A DNA stretch of 64,000 bases from NCBI RefSeq assembly GCF_016808335.1, contig NC_053149.1:21818451-21882450 (forward strand), written 5' to 3'. The position numbers and the translations under genes were made by a program. This DNA is from Panicum virgatum. Taxonomy: Eukaryota > Streptophyta > Magnoliopsida > Poales > Poaceae. Positions within the stretch are counted from its first letter, which is position 1. Each line of letters starts with the position of its first letter. Below the pieces are notes generated by a model. That model searched no databases. It worked only from the letters and a program-made list of their open reading frames with translations, and had not been told where the DNA came from. Shown here one piece after another: positions 1-12,178 of this stretch.

Positions 1-146
1 CTAGAAGCTTCATTGATTAACATATCGGCTATAGGCATAGGATATTTATCTTTAGGAGTAGCTTTATTAAGATTTCTAAAATCAATGCATACTCTAATCT
101 TGCCCAAATCTTTCTTTTCAATGGGCACAATGTTAGAGATCCACTC
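1..146 (-). pseudogene. gypsy reverse transcriptase fragment (continues left)
   Basis: The minus strand reads an RT core with EWISNIVPIEKKDLGKIR and then VCIDFRNLNKATPKDKYPM, the conserved block following the RT N-terminus of Tat-type elements. It continues beyond the left edge of the window. It is separated from the preceding RT residues (1637-1860) by the solo LTR at 147-1636; the shared 5 bp at the break (142-146 and 1637-1641) are the target duplication, so the codons for Y-A-E-W are cut inside the tryptophan/glutamate region. Confidence 0.85.
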
Positions 147-1636
147 TGTAACGAACATGGCATCATTGATGCCATTTCGAGTGATTTTGGTGATCGAATG
201 ACAACACAACACTTGGACTAATATGATTGTTAAGATGATCATTCTCAGGCTTTTAGGTTCAAGTGATGACAAAGAGAAAGAGAAGATAGGCGTAGCAAGG
301 CCCGATGGACTGCCCCTACGGGGGTTCCGCCCCTCGCGGGTCTCAGGGCAGCGCCCTGAAAGCTCTTCGATTCAGGAGCACCGGAAGAACCGACGCCAGG
401 GCATCGGAGCATCCGATGGTAGTCGGAAGAACCGACGCCTTGATACTTTGGTGCAGAAGGGAATCGAAGCCAAGTCAGCCTATAGGCACCGGTTGAACCG
501 ACGGTCCAAAATAGGGCATCGGTGCAATGGCCGTCCTTTGTACCAGAGACGATGTCAAGTGCCCAGAAGAAGTTTCTTCAGTACCGGTTCAACCGACGGT
601 GCATCGGTGCATACCACCGGTGTAATGACGTCAGCATCCAGGAGAAGATTCTTTCAGCACCGATTGAACCGGTGAGACATCGGTGCATTGCATCGGTTCA
701 ACCGGTGGTCTCTGCGTCAGCTGTCAGGACTTCAACGGCTACTTCATGTTGTGAGTAACCGGATGAACCGACGCTACCCTGCCAAGAGGCATCGGTTCTT
801 CCGGTGGTAGCAGATTTTCAGCTGACCGTTGGAGCAACGGCTACAAGACTTGGTGGCCTATATATACGCCTCACCCCGGCCATTTGAAGTGTGCTGGAGT
901 TGCTGAACATCCCAAACACACCCAAGAACATCTCCAACCACCATAGAGCTTCATTGTACATCATATAGGCTTAAGCACACTTGTGAGAGTGCTTAGTGCT
1001 TGTTTAGGGATTAGTTCTTGCCGAGAGCTCCCTTGAGAGAAGTCTTGCTGCGGCAAGCAACTTGTGATCCGTCGTGTGACCCTCCGTCTTGGTGTGGAGT
1101 GGCAACGACACTTTGTGCGGGGGAAGAGTAGGCCCCCTCCTTGGTGGAGAAGCTCCGTAGTGGATTTCGGCCGGGTGACCGAGAGAGACGGTGGCGGTGC
1201 ACTAGACTCGGTGTCTTGTGCGCACTTGCCTTTGCTTGCCGGCATCGCCTTGGTGGCGTAGTGCAAGACGGTGATCGGAAGAGTCTCGGTGTCCCGTGGA
1301 CGTAGGCGTTTGTGCCGAACCACGTTACATGACCGTGTCTACTCGGGAGGTTGCATCCCTCTTGCACTTATCTCTTTACTTACCGTATTACGTTTCCGCA
1401 TTTACTCTATCTTGCATGCCTTTACTTTCCTAGTTAGTTTGATTAGGATTGGCTATAGGTTGCAAGTTTTTAGGGGTAAGTAGAGAGTAGCATAGATAAA
1501 CCTTAGTCATAACTAGCATGTGTAGGACGTGTTAGGTTTATCTTATGCGATTAGTTTGAGCCCTAGGGTAAAAAGCGATTAGCGACCCTATTCACCCCCT
1601 CCCCCTCTAGGATCGGACACCCCGGTGATCCTTACA
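147..1636 (+). mobile_element. solo LTR, SIRE/Maximus-type Ty1/copia
   Basis: The 1490-bp unit begins TGTAACG and ends CTTACA and is flanked by CACTC at 142-146 and 1637-1641. Its start (GATTTTGGTGATCGAATGAC, ACAACAC, GGACTAAT) and its end (TTCACCCCCTCCCCCTCTAG) are the usual extremities of SIRE-type LTRs. A TATA box (TATATATA, about 859-866) sits where the promoter is expected. No internal region is present, so the element was reduced to one LTR by LTR-LTR recombination. Positions about 360-800 hold diverged copies of a CATCGGTTGAACCGACGG-like palindromic motif. Open frames inside (for example 223-675) are accidental. Confidence 0.88.
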
Positions 1637-1860
1637 CACTCCGCATAACGATAAGACCGAATAAATCCAGCATCTAATAAACGAATGATTTCTTCTTTTA
1701 TTCGGTCATACATAATAGGATTAAAACGCCTAGAAGGTTGCTTATAAGGTCTAAAACCGGCCTTAATCGGCAGCCGATGCTCAACAAAATTGCGACTCAA
1801 ACAGGGCATCTCAGAGTAGTCCCATGCAAAACAATCGACACATTCTTTCAATAACTTTAT
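1637..1860 (-). pseudogene. gypsy RT N-terminal fragment
   Basis: The minus strand encodes FAWDYSEMP..LSRN.VEHRLPIKAGFRPYKQPSRRFNP followed by a run to DAGFIRSYRYAE, the start of the RT domain in Tat-type gypsy polyproteins. It stops at the target duplication of the solo LTR and resumes at 146. The codons are still readable but the flanking frame is damaged. Confidence 0.85.
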
Positions 1861-2498
1861 TAAATCAGCTTTACAATATCCGATAAGTTTGCATTTACAA
1901 ATGTCGGCCTAGGAATAGAACCATCTCCAATATCTACCTTTTCTAAAGGATCAACCGACATAAAACCTTGGCCTAACTTGTCTAAGTCATCAAAGTCTTC
2001 AATAGATTCGCACGTATCGTTCGCCTTGTCCCGATAGTGCTCGATGCGATGCTGCAGCCAATCTGCGTTGGACCGGTCTGACCGGTCTGATGCACCGGTC
2101 TGACCGGTCGGCTTCGGCCGGTCTGACCGGTCGGCTCTGTGTCAATGCTCTCCTACATCATAGAAGTAAGTGTAGCCGATTCTCCATCAGCTTTAGGACT
2201 ATAGAGACAAAACCCTCCTTGGTGCAGCTGATTAAGTCATAATCGGTCAAGTCGAGGCCTGATAAACACTTGATATTGTCATGTGCACCAAGGAACTCAG
2301 AATCGGCGGTACCAATGAAGGAAGAAGCATCACCATGCACAACCTCAACTTCATCACTGATCCACTGAATAAGAAACTAGTGCAAGGAAGATGGCACACA
2401 TTGATTGGCATGAATCCAATCTCATCCAAGTATGAGGTTGAAGTTACCTTGCACCTCGGAGACGAAGAACGTCGTAGCAACCGTCTTGCTCCTAACGG

Positions 2499-2795
2499 TC
2501 AACTCCATCGAAGCAACCCCTTGGCACCAATGGGATCACCTCCTCCAATGCCGCTGACCGTCATGTTCGTCTTGATGAGTTCTTCGTCCATCCCGCCAAG
2601 CTTCTTGTAGAGTGAATAGGGCATCAAGTTCACAATTGCCCCACTGTCCACGGGCATACGAGAAACTGGCTTCCTGTTGAAGTGCCCCCTCACGTAGAGA
2701 GCCTTCAAGTGATTATTTGAATCCTTGGGTTTCTGAAATATAGCTTCGCGGGGCCAAAGTCCAGATGCGCAGTCTCCTCCTCCGGAATCGCCCAA
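2499..2795 (-). pseudogene. gypsy aspartic protease fragment
   Basis: The minus-strand frame contains VDSGAIVNLMPYSLYKKLG, the D-S-G active-site motif of a retropepsin-type protease, preceded by a region starting FQKPKDSNNHLKALYVRGHF that is typical of the segment before the protease in these polyproteins. It lies between the gag remnant (higher coordinates) and RT (lower coordinates), as expected for the element. Stops and frame changes on both sides show that it is non-functional. Confidence 0.8.
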
Positions 2796-4080
2796 TAGTC
2801 GTAAAAAAAGCGCACAACATTAACCTCCATGTTTGTGCGTTCCGGAGAAGACTCGTAATCCACCAACTCCTCGTCCTCTGCTGCTAGAGGAGCTGTTGAA
2901 ACCTCTAATGCACCAGTAACCAAAGTAGGAGCCACTTCTTCGACTTTCTGGTCAAGCTCAGGGTCGACCGGTATGACCGGTTGCTCTGTAAGGTCAGACC
3001 GTTCTGGGACACTGGTCCGACCAGTCGGCTGAAGCAGTCCGACCGATCCTGTGGGCTGATCAACTGCCTTGACCCGCCACATCTTGCCCTGAGGGAACCT
3101 TGGTCTGCACTCATCAAATATCTCGTCCCTCAACTTCTCCGCCTCCTTTTCCTTCTGTTCGTGGCGGCGAAGACGCAGCAACCTCCTCTTCTGAGTGTGT
3201 GTTAGCCCCAGTGGACACCACCTAGGTTGAAGGTACTTCTCCTTGTCTTGGTCCTTGAGGTTGCAGCTGCTGGCTTCATGATCATTTGCCAACACAACCT
3301 TCTGAAAGAAGCTAACCGGTTTCTCCATGATCACCGGCCCTTCTTGTGCACCTTGAGCTTTGCCTTTCCTGCTTTCAACTTGCACCACCTTAGCAGGTGG
3401 AGCCTTCTCAGAATCAACTTGCATCGGCACTAGTTCATCCTTCTTCTCTTTAATATGATACTCTTGGCGCACAGGATGGAACTGGGCCGGTCTTTGCTGA
3501 GACCGGTCTGACCTGTTGTACACCGGTCTGACCGGTCCGGGGTACTGCCCTTGACTAGTTGGTGCTGACCCAATTGATCGTGAACCGGCTGCTTCAACCT
3601 ATCAAACACAGGTCCTCTGGAGCTTCCCTCCCCATGGAAGTATGGTGGACATGGCATCGGATAATGTTGCATCCAAAACCCCCCGTTCTCCCATGCGGGA
3701 AACTGAGAATCCGATGCCGGTGGAGCCCATGGCATTGTAGCGTACATCGGCTGCATCTGCTTAGGAGGGAACAAGGTAACCACATCACCCCTGCGCTTGC
3801 TTGATTCTCCCCTAGGAGATGATGGGGCGCCTTGACGCGGAGGTGACCTTGGTCTCTTTCTTAGGAGCCGATCGTTTCGAGTGGCCTTTGAGTACTTGTT
3901 CAACTGTTGACCAAAGGTAGGCTTCTGGTTTGCAAGCTTGCTCTGCACCTTTGGCTTATTAGTCTTCCATGTACCCACTTTCAGACGCTTGGGCTTGAAT
4001 GTACGGGGCTGACCACCACGGCAGTCTGACCGGTCATCAAGACCGGTATGACTGGTCTGACTGGTCTGACCGGTCGGAGG
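2705..4080 (-). pseudogene. gypsy gag-pol linker region, decayed
   Basis: Two overlapping minus-strand frames (about 2705-3523 and 3430-3978) give hydrophilic, proline/lysine-rich protein (GTWKTNKPKVQSKLANQKPT, later VWQ/LGLTHTQKRRLLRLRR-like) with no catalytic motif. They sit between the gag zinc-knuckle region and the protease and match the long spacer of Tat-type polyproteins. Clusters of the GACCGGTCTGACCGGTC repeat are embedded and are translated as D-R-S-D/T-G-Q-T-G repeats. Only the position and style support the call. Confidence 0.55.
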
Positions 4081-4086
4081 AACCGG

Positions 4087-5036
4087 TCAGATCGGTCTCG
4101 GCTGAACAGCAGACCGGTCGCCTGAAGAAGAATCCTTTTGCCCCCCGAGCGTGCGAGGCTTCAGTATGATTCTCAGATTCTTCTTCCCATCAGGAGTCTT
4201 CTCCTGAATCACCTCCCTGGCTAGAATATTGTTATCAACAGTCAACGGCCTATCATCACCAATGATCACATTCTTGCCCTTTGCCCCTTCGGCTTGATCC
4301 GTCCGAATCAGCACCTTTGCATTGTTAAGATCAATAGTATAAACCAGGAACGGAGCTTTATCTATCTTCATCTCTAGAAAGGCCAATCGTCCTTCATTTA
4401 TGGCCGATTGCACCTGTCGACGAAATATATTACCATCATTAGTCACATGAGATGAAGAATTATGAAATTTGCAATAAGCGCGCCGCTTTAGCTCCTCAAG
4501 TGGCAGCATAACATGAGTAATCTTTAAATGCCCGAGTCGTAATAGCTCATCAAATATACGATCGCACTTGGACACATCAAAAGTTAACTTCATCTCCTCT
4601 TGCCGATTCTTTTGAATCGGCTTGAGAGATGTACAAGTAGATGGTTTGGCCGAGGCGGGCCAAACGAACTCAGCAGCATATACCTCTTTATTCTCATCGT
4701 CCGATGAATCGGAACCATATTCAACAACATGAGTGTTTGAATGATGGGACTTGTAGGTATCTTTCTCTTTTTTTAAATATGGTTTCTTGACTCAAAGCCT
4801 TAGCTTGAAGCTGATTTATAGAATAAAAACTTGAACCATCAAGCTTCTCTCTATAGCTAGAACGTAATCCCGCAAGAGCCAAATCAACCAAATCTTTTTT
4901 AGAAAGTGACAAATTAAAGCACCGGTTCTTAATATCTTTAAACTTCTTAAAATACTCTTGGGTAGACTCGTCTCTACCCTGTCTAACCGATGTTAAATCT
5001 GTCAACTTAGTTTCATTATCTCCATTATAAAAGTGA
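4087..5036 (-). pseudogene. gypsy gag C-terminal half
   Basis: The minus strand starts at the copia insertion site with DHFYNGDNETKLTDLTSVRQ and proceeds through DESTQEYFKKFKDIKNRCF, the retrotransposon gag fold, then (4593-4087) through CKFHNSSSHVTNDGNIFRRQ, a degenerate zinc-knuckle-like block. In the usual family block the residue after T-N-D is cysteine; here it is glycine. The upstream half of gag is at 24941-26143; the two halves join at the TCATG duplication inside the H-D codons. Confidence 0.85.
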
Positions 5037-6098
5037 TCATGTGAAAGCATCTAGGCCCCTAATTCGAGTTTTGGTAATTAATGACAACGGTTTGTGGATT
5101 AACAAATTCATTTGAGATAATGAGTATAGGTTGATCCACGGATGAAAGAGATTTGGTTGTGAACGTGTGGAGTTTTGGAGATGATGAGCAAAGCTCGGGC
5201 TCAAGGCTAAGGAATAAAATAGGAGTTTTGTATTACCAGTCACAAAGTGTTTAGTGGATGAAAAGTGACCAGATTTGTTGGATAGATAGCCGTACTATCA
5301 AGAGGGGTTGAATACTCGTGCTTGACGGGTCTTTAGTGCCATTTTGCTCAAAATGTCTAGGTGCATGCATGAGGGCTAATGATGTTTTGAAAAAGATTTG
5401 AAAAAGATCATGTTTGAGAGCTGGCTGCACAAGCGCGGACAGTCCGCTCCATGGAGCGCGGAGGGTCCGCACCCGTTCCAGAGAGCACGTTTGGCTCTGG
5501 TGGAAATTAGATATGACTGGCGGACAGTCCGGCCCAGGTGAGCCGACGGTCCGCCGCTCTAACTCAAAATGTACCAGAGAGGGTGTTTTCTCTGGTTGGG
5601 CTTATGATCTGTGCGGCGGACTGTCCGCCTCTGGGGTGCGGACGGTCCGCAGGCTATTTGACAATCTGTACCAGAAACATTGTTGTCTTTGGTGGTTTTT
5701 CAAGGATGTATGGAGGACGGTCCGCCCCTGGGGCGCGGACTGTGGTGGAACCACCCAAAACTACTGGGCCCGGGTGCACTGATCTTTGTTGCTAAGCAAC
5801 TCTGACCCAAATTGGCACTCACCGGTAGTTCCTCGAGTGAAGCCTCGATAAAAGCCACGCTATTCCAGGATCAACAGACAACACTCACGCGAAGGTGAGC
5901 CCAGAGATTACAAGCACAGAATATTTCATACAACTCAGAGTGATTGCAGCGGAAAGAAAATTTATTACAAACCATGTTCAGAGTAGCAAAGTACTGCGGA
6001 GTTCCAACTACTCAATTATTTAAGTCTCATGTTCAGCGAAAGTAGTAAAGATAACTAGCGAGATAACGTGACGCATCGATAAAGCCCGTACGAATGCG

Positions 6099-6214
6099 TC
6101 ACTCAGCGGGAGGGTGATTAGCACCAGCTGAAGGGCCATCCCGCTCAACAGACCAACCCGGGGGCAGAGTACAAGGCCAAGTAAGACTTGCAAACAGATC
6201 TTCAAAGTTAGTAC
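6099..6214 (-). other. LTR small-protein exon B (diverged copy)
   Basis: After the acceptor CTGTTTTTCAG the minus strand, read in the phase set by exon A at 7183-7326, encodes TNFEDLFASLTWPC followed by [10 protein letters not shown] and stops at TGA (6099-6101). The 116 nt differ by six from the 110-nt copies elsewhere, again a multiple of three. The core [18 protein letters not shown] is shared with LTRs of a clearly different subfamily. Confidence 0.55.
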
Positions 6215-6238
6215 CTGAAAAACAGTGCCACAAGCAAG

Positions 6239-6260
6239 GCTGAGTATACTAATACTCAGC
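6239..6260 (-). promoter_or_regulatory. conserved hairpin upstream of LTR exon B
   Basis: Inverted repeat with 9-bp arms GCTGAGTAT and ATACTCAGC (minus strand), ending about 25 nt before the CAG acceptor of exon B. The same hairpin with 10-bp arms occurs at the same place in three other LTRs. Confidence 0.6.
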
Positions 6261-7182
6261 AAGACTGACCCGTCTCCGGATATAACATAGTCCGATAACT
6301 AGACATGCAAGGCTTTTTGGTTGGTGGGGTTTGCTTGCCAAAAATGCCGCTAAGTGTTGATCCTTACTTTCGGGTTTTACTTAGCCGGATTCTAGTGGGA
6401 TTAACCATTATAAATTTGCAACTAACTCTACACAAACATGGTAGAGCAAACATTTAATCAACCAGCAGTATTATCATCATCATGTTCCACTTGTTACTCT
6501 ATGTGACCGAAATCATTAAGCAATCTCATACCGTGAGAGGCGGACGATTCCGAATCGAGTTTCAACCTGGCCAGGGGAACCTAGACCACACGCATGGGGA
6601 TCGACTTCGCTCCCGCCCACGCTACTTTTCCCCTTTCTTTCCAGTCCGTGGATCCGGAACACCCTCCCCGACTACAGAGTCCGACCACTCTGCACCCGTA
6701 CGTCGCGACAAAAATATAAATCCTACTTCTACCAGGAGGGTGCGAGATCGTTCCACTCGCCGGTCCAATCAGGTACTTCAGCTTACCGATTACCATATTT
6801 CTTGGTATGTGGCTAGTACTTTCAAACGCTTAACGAAATGAGCCACACACCGCGACCTTAGCCATTTTTGACTACACCAGCGGGGTATCACAACTACACA
6901 ACCCCGCCCGTTGTCCTTACATTTCAACAGGAAATAAAGTCAGTACAATTCCTATTTGCTCGCGAGAGGCAGGAAACCACTCGACTTCTACCGTACCTAT
7001 TTAGCATGGCAACTAGTCGATAAAAAGATCCGGTATCAAACATAGGTTCCTATGGATCATGCATCTAAGGTTTTCGATCAACGCCTAGAAAACTTAAATG
7101 CAGAAAACCAACTATTACCATACATAAATAGATAACTGAATGATAATTCGGAAAAATAATGGAATTATGCTCCGGGGCTTGC

Positions 7183-7326
7183 CTTCTTGGGCACTGTCAG
7201 GCAGAAAAGCTTCTGGGGCTTGGCCCAGGTCTTGAGACAAGTTAGTACAGTTCAAGGAGACCTCCTGATCCGCACGAGAGTCCGCGGGCACCAACTCGTA
7301 GTCACCGTCCACGAGATTAACCGTTT
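7183..7326 (-). other. LTR small-protein exon A (diverged copy)
   Basis: The minus strand opens after the acceptor GGCATATAG and encodes VDGDYELVP at its start and ends SAQEG at a GC-type splice donor (GAAG then GCAAGCC). It is 144 nt, nine shorter than the 153-nt equivalents in the other LTRs, so the phase is kept (enters and leaves in phase 1). Aligned positions share D-G-x-Y-E-L-[IV]-P and E-G before the donor. It is an inference that this is translated. Confidence 0.55.
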
Positions 7327-10300
7327 CTATATGCCATGCAAGATTATGAGTTATTCATGGATAACAATTTCTTTCCTTCACGATAAAGTTGTAGTCCAAC
7401 AAAAGTTACTTAAATGATGATTTCAACAGTTTATTTCATGGGCAGTCATTTATAGAGTAGTAAACCTAACTACGTTTCTTCATGAATGAGTGGGGTTTTG
7501 GTTTCCATTCTTAGTTTCAATACATAGCATGCTTTCATTATTTCGTAACAACCCAAATTCACTAATGAGCTAGTGAGGAAACACCAAAGTAACCCAGATT
7601 CAAATTAAGTACTTATGGTAGATTTCAGCCTTTAACCATAAAGCAAAAACTATAACTATTCATGTAAATGGATTACTCTAGTTACTTTATGTTTTTGTAC
7701 AGAACGTTCAACATGGGTTCTGGTGCTACAAATTTTATGGGAACAACTTCAAAGCATATAATCAGCACTGAAATTTTTCCAGATTTTATTCACTTATGTA
7801 ACTGAGGTAATAAAAAGAACAAAAACAGCAAGCTTTTAACTAAGATTAATTCTACAGAGAGTTTTACTAGAGATATGGCTTTCAAAGTTTTACCAGAGAC
7901 TAGTCATGAGTTATAAATACTCCAGAAAATTTTTCAAGATTTAACTCACTATGGTAAATTAGTTATTCAGTTAACTTAGCATGAGTTTGCATAAATTTCT
8001 CAAGGTGCATTTAACCAGTATTGCATATGAACTTTTTATTACAGGTAGAAAATACTCTAAACAAGATCATGCCCAAAAATAATGATCAGAAACATTGTAG
8101 ATTACTCAGAACAGAAATAGTAAATCTAGCCCTAAGATGCTAAGCATGATTATTCAACAAAGCAAAACTCAGTAACTACAGCTCAAAATTTTTATACAGG
8201 AACACAGAGCTAAAAAGAGACTCCAGAAATAAATATAGAATTTTCTGAGCATAAGAACTATATATGAGGAATTAAGTTGGTTAAACCAGCATAAATCATG
8301 GTATATAGAAAATGAACTCTAATAAATCTGAAATTTAAGTATTAACAGTGTTTTAGTTTTTCATGCACGAAGTAAAAATTTCAGAGTAAGTTCTTGCGCA
8401 TATTTTCCAGAATTAAATCTAGAAAGCTAACAACAGATTAGAGAATCTTGATTGTTCCAATATGATAACTGTTTTGGTTGGTTTCCATCTTTTTACTGTG
8501 ATCTTAAAATTCCATTAGTGATAACATATCCAAAAATCAAGGTCATTTGATGAGCAGAACTTCATGAACATGCATAAGGTGGTTTTCTTATTCTTTTCCC
8601 TGGATTAAATTCGGTTGAGTTTCTGCAAATGTAAATATTACAAATTTTGTAGATCTTGTTACAAGGAATCCAGATCAGTTGAGTTTGCATTTTTCCGATT
8701 TTTTTGTGATTTGTTTCGCATTTTAGGAGTTCACTGGTATACACTGAAAAACTTGCAGAAACACCCTTGAACAAAGAAAAGTATTTACAACCGGGTCCTT
8801 CGCCGGCCTTCTCCGCCATGGCATCTTGCCGGTGGTGTTCTGCGGTGCAAGGCTTACCGGGGCTGCCACGGGGAGGCGCGTGGGAGAGAAAGGTTCGAGG
8901 AACACCTACCCTGGTCGACGTTCGAGCGTTTGGTGCACGGGTTCAAGCTCGTCGGCGGCAATGGCGGGTCGGTTGTTCGGTTCGCCGGCGCTGGAGGTGA
9001 AGGAGGGCTCGGGGTAGGGGAACAAGGCGCGCACGAGCACCGCGTGAGCTCGTGGATGCTTCTGGGGTAGCTGTCGTGCTCAGTCTCCTTCGGAGCTGGC
9101 CGGTCCGCGGTGAGCCTGAGCTCGCCGGCGGCGGCGCAAAAGGGGAACGGCGTCGGGAGGAGGTTTGGGGTCGATTCCGCGCGCGTGGAGCGTAACTAGG
9201 AGGTGGCGAAGCTATTGCGGTGGTCGGAGGGGGCAATGTGGGGCTGGGCTAGCCGGTCCGCGCGAGCTGGATCTCGGCGGCCATGGCGGAGCGGCGGGAG
9301 GGGGAAGAAGGAGGAGAAGGGGCGCGATGACGGGGCTCTGGGGGTTCTTATAGGCCAAGAAGCTCCTAGGCGAGGGGAGTAGCGATTGGGGGCGGTAGAT
9401 TTGGCCCTGGGCGAGTCGACGGCGAGCGGGCGGAGCGGCAGCGGCGCGGCGCATGGCGGGGGGTATCGTGGCGGCTCGGGGAGCGGCCTGGGACGCGTGT
9501 GCGCATGAGGAGGTGCCAAGGGGCGGGCCAGGTGGCGCTGGGGGACTTCCTGGGTCCATTTGGCCGCGGGCGCGCAGTGGACGAAGTCCACCGGCGGCGT
9601 ACGGCGGGCGGCGGGCGAAACAGAGCCAGCCGGGAGAGAGAGAGATGGAGATGGGGGCTCTTTTGTGATTTCTGAAAATTCCAGGGACCTCTCGGTAAAC
9701 TGAAATTATCTCCTATTTGGAGGGCTCAAATGGAAAAGTGTTGAATACCCCTTTTGCATAACTTTTCAAGATCTACAACTTTCGTGTTATGCAAATTTTC
9801 ATTTGAAACTCACATTTTGAACTATTGGTACATTTGCATATTTGCAAAAAAGGGCTTTAGTTTTATTCAGTTTTTGACTTGATTTTGGCTGAAGTTCAAT
9901 TGAGCACATGTCAATTGAAACACCTCTCATGAGCCAACAAAAATTTTGTGCACATTTTTGAATTAAATTTTGAGTAGCTTTTCACTCCTTTCTCTTTTTC
10001 CTTTAATTTCTTTTGTATGATTTGTATTTTATTTGATCCTTTCTCTTTGAATTAATTTCTCAAATTTTTCTTTTAACTTTAACTAAGGTACATTGGTTGT
10101 AGTTAAATGTGCTAACACCTGAGGTGTCACACGGACGGTCCGCCAGCTAATTTCAAAGTTGTACCAGAGACGATGTTAGTCTCTGGTGGTGTGGAACACA
10201 CAACTGCGGACAGTCCGCCACTGGGGGGCAGACAGTCCGCCAGGGCTGTAATGGCTAGTTCTGACACGCATTAAATGCACTTTGCCTCACTAGTTTATAA

Positions 10301-11104
10301 CGGCGGACGGTCCGGTTTTTGAATCGCGGACGGTCCGCGACTTCGCAGAAAAGAGTGTAACGGCTAGTTTTGAAGGGATGTCTATATATACCCAATGCCC
10401 GGCCATTGGGTCACTCTCTTGGCCATTTGGACTGCATACTTGATACTATAGAGCTAAGGCATCCCTCTCTCACACACGCTTAGAGATTGCATTTTTGAAA
10501 GTGTGAGGGCTTCCTAGTGCATTGCATCAAGAGTTTGAGCTTTGTGGCACTAGGGAAACTTCAAGCAAGCGTCATCGACTTGTTACTCTTGGGAGTTGGC
10601 GCTCCCTAGACGGCTTGGAGAAGTGGATTTCGTGGAGCTCCTCCAAGGAGATTGTTGAGGAGCCCCGATTTCGGCTGTGAGAGGTCTTGTGCTCACCTCA
10701 CCGGAGTGGTGAAGAGCAACTCTAGTGGAATCGAGGTGTGGAGCAGTTACTTGATTCAAGCCGGCTCAAGATCAAGAGGTTCTTGATAGAGGAGCGGTTG
10801 ATTCTTGGAATCCACCTCAACGTGGATTAGGGGTGACCGGCAAGTCATCGACACCACGGTGTAAATTCGTGTGTCAAGCTTAGTTACATCTCTTGCTCTC
10901 TTTAATTCTTGTTTCTACCTTGAGCAATTTACTTTATTAGAGCTTGATTTGTATCTTATCACCCTAGGTTGCAAACCCATCTTGAGATAGTAGTAGCATG
11001 ACATAGGGCTTTCCTTTGTTACTAATTAAATTTCTCTAGTGTTGTTGGTTTTAGTTTTTAAACCGCCTATTCACCCCCCCAGTCGGTGTTCTTGATCCTA
11101 CAAG

Positions 11105-11116
11105 TGGTACTAGAGC
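11105..11116 (+). other. copia primer-binding site
   Basis: TGGTACTAGAGC lies 2 nt after the 5' LTR. It differs at two positions from TGGTATCAGAGC, the initiator-Met-tRNA complement used by most plant copia elements. Confidence 0.75.
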
Positions 11117-11161
11117 TAAGTACTCCATTAATTGCGGATTTAACCATCTTGGAGTAGAACA

Positions 11162-12131
11162 ATGACTAGTGATAATGGGATTCATGTTGGAAAGCCGCCG
11201 TTGTTTGATGGGAACAATTATGATTATTGGAAGACTAGGATGTCGGCTCATCTCAAAGCCATGAGTAGAAAGCTATGGAGAGTAGTAAGTGATGGATATG
11301 TCATTTTGGATCCAAAGAATTTGACACCCCTAGATGAGGAAAATGAGATACTAAATGATCATGGGGTTAATGTGCTCTTTAGTGCTCTTGATGTGACTGA
11401 ATTTAATAGAGTCAAGAGTCTCACAAATGCAAATGACATATGGAATAAACTCGTGGAAATTCATGAGGGCACATCAAGTGTGAAGGAGGCCAAGTTATAT
11501 TTGCTTAAGGGCAATTTTAGTGAATTTACCATGAAGAAGGATGAGAGTATAGCCGAGATGTTCAACCGGCTAAATGACATTGTGAATGACCTCAAGGGAC
11601 TTGGGTTTGAGGTACCCGGATGCGGATTTCAACCACAAGTTTCTTAGATGTCTTTCGGAAAGATATGACACAATTGTGACCTTGCTTGTAAGGTCAAATG
11701 TAAAGACCGCAACTCCCACACAAATATTGGGTGAAGTTCTCACCCATGACATGTTCAAGAAATCTCAAGATGAAGCTCATGGGGGAGAAATTGATATGAA
11801 AAAGAAAAGTGTGGCATTCAAAGCTCAAGATAGAAAAAAAGAAGAAGAAAGTGGGTGCCAAGAAGAAGAATCGAATGAGGAGATGGCTCTCTTTGTCAAG
11901 AGATTCAATAGAACGATGAGCAAGAAGAACTTTGGCAAGAGAGGTCAATCATCAAGAAAAAATTCGTTTATGGACAAGACTTGCTTCCAATGTGGTGAAA
12001 TAGGTCATATCATTGTCAATTGTCCAAACAAGAAAGATGATAAGAACAAGAAGGACAAGAAAAATGATGAAAAGAAGAAGAAGAAGAATGGCCAAGCATA
12101 TTTTGTTGAATGGGATTCCGGTGCAAGCTCC

Positions 12132-12178
<47 letters not shown>

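Larger units (their letters stand above)
5741..10131 (-). mobile_element. giant solo LTR, Tekay/Del-type gypsy relative
   Basis: A 4391-bp unit begins TGTGGTGGAACC and ends GGTGTCACA on the plus strand and is flanked by CGGAC (5736-5740 and 10132-10136) inside the copia 5' LTR. On the minus strand it has the same architecture as the LTRs at 34019, 43696 and 49024: TGTGACACC start, an AT-rich part, a GC-rich block (about 9660-8820 read backwards), then an exon-like segment ending GAAGGCAAGCCCCGG and a second exon-like segment after a CAG acceptor, closing with GGTTCCACCACA. It is a diverged subfamily. No internal region remains. Confidence 0.88.
5042..11102 (+). repeat. copia 5' LTR (interrupted)
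   Basis: The 5' LTR matches the 3' LTR at 23266-24935 almost throughout, apart from scattered substitutions. It is interrupted after position 5740 by a 4391-bp solo LTR and resumes at 10132. Without the insert it is about 1.67 kb. A TATA-like TCTATATATACCC lies at 10381-10393. Between 5430 and 5740 and again from 10132 to 10345 it is packed with GCGGACGGTCCGC-type palindromic repeats. Confidence 0.92.

Noticed and set aside
223..758. Overlapping plus-strand open frames in the SIRE-type solo LTR
   Set aside because: They run through palindromic repeats in three frames, have no recognisable domain and lie wholly in LTR sequence.
8562..9668. Several 60-130-codon frames on both strands
   Set aside because: They lie in the GC-rich block of the solo LTR 5741-10131 and lack conservation or domains.
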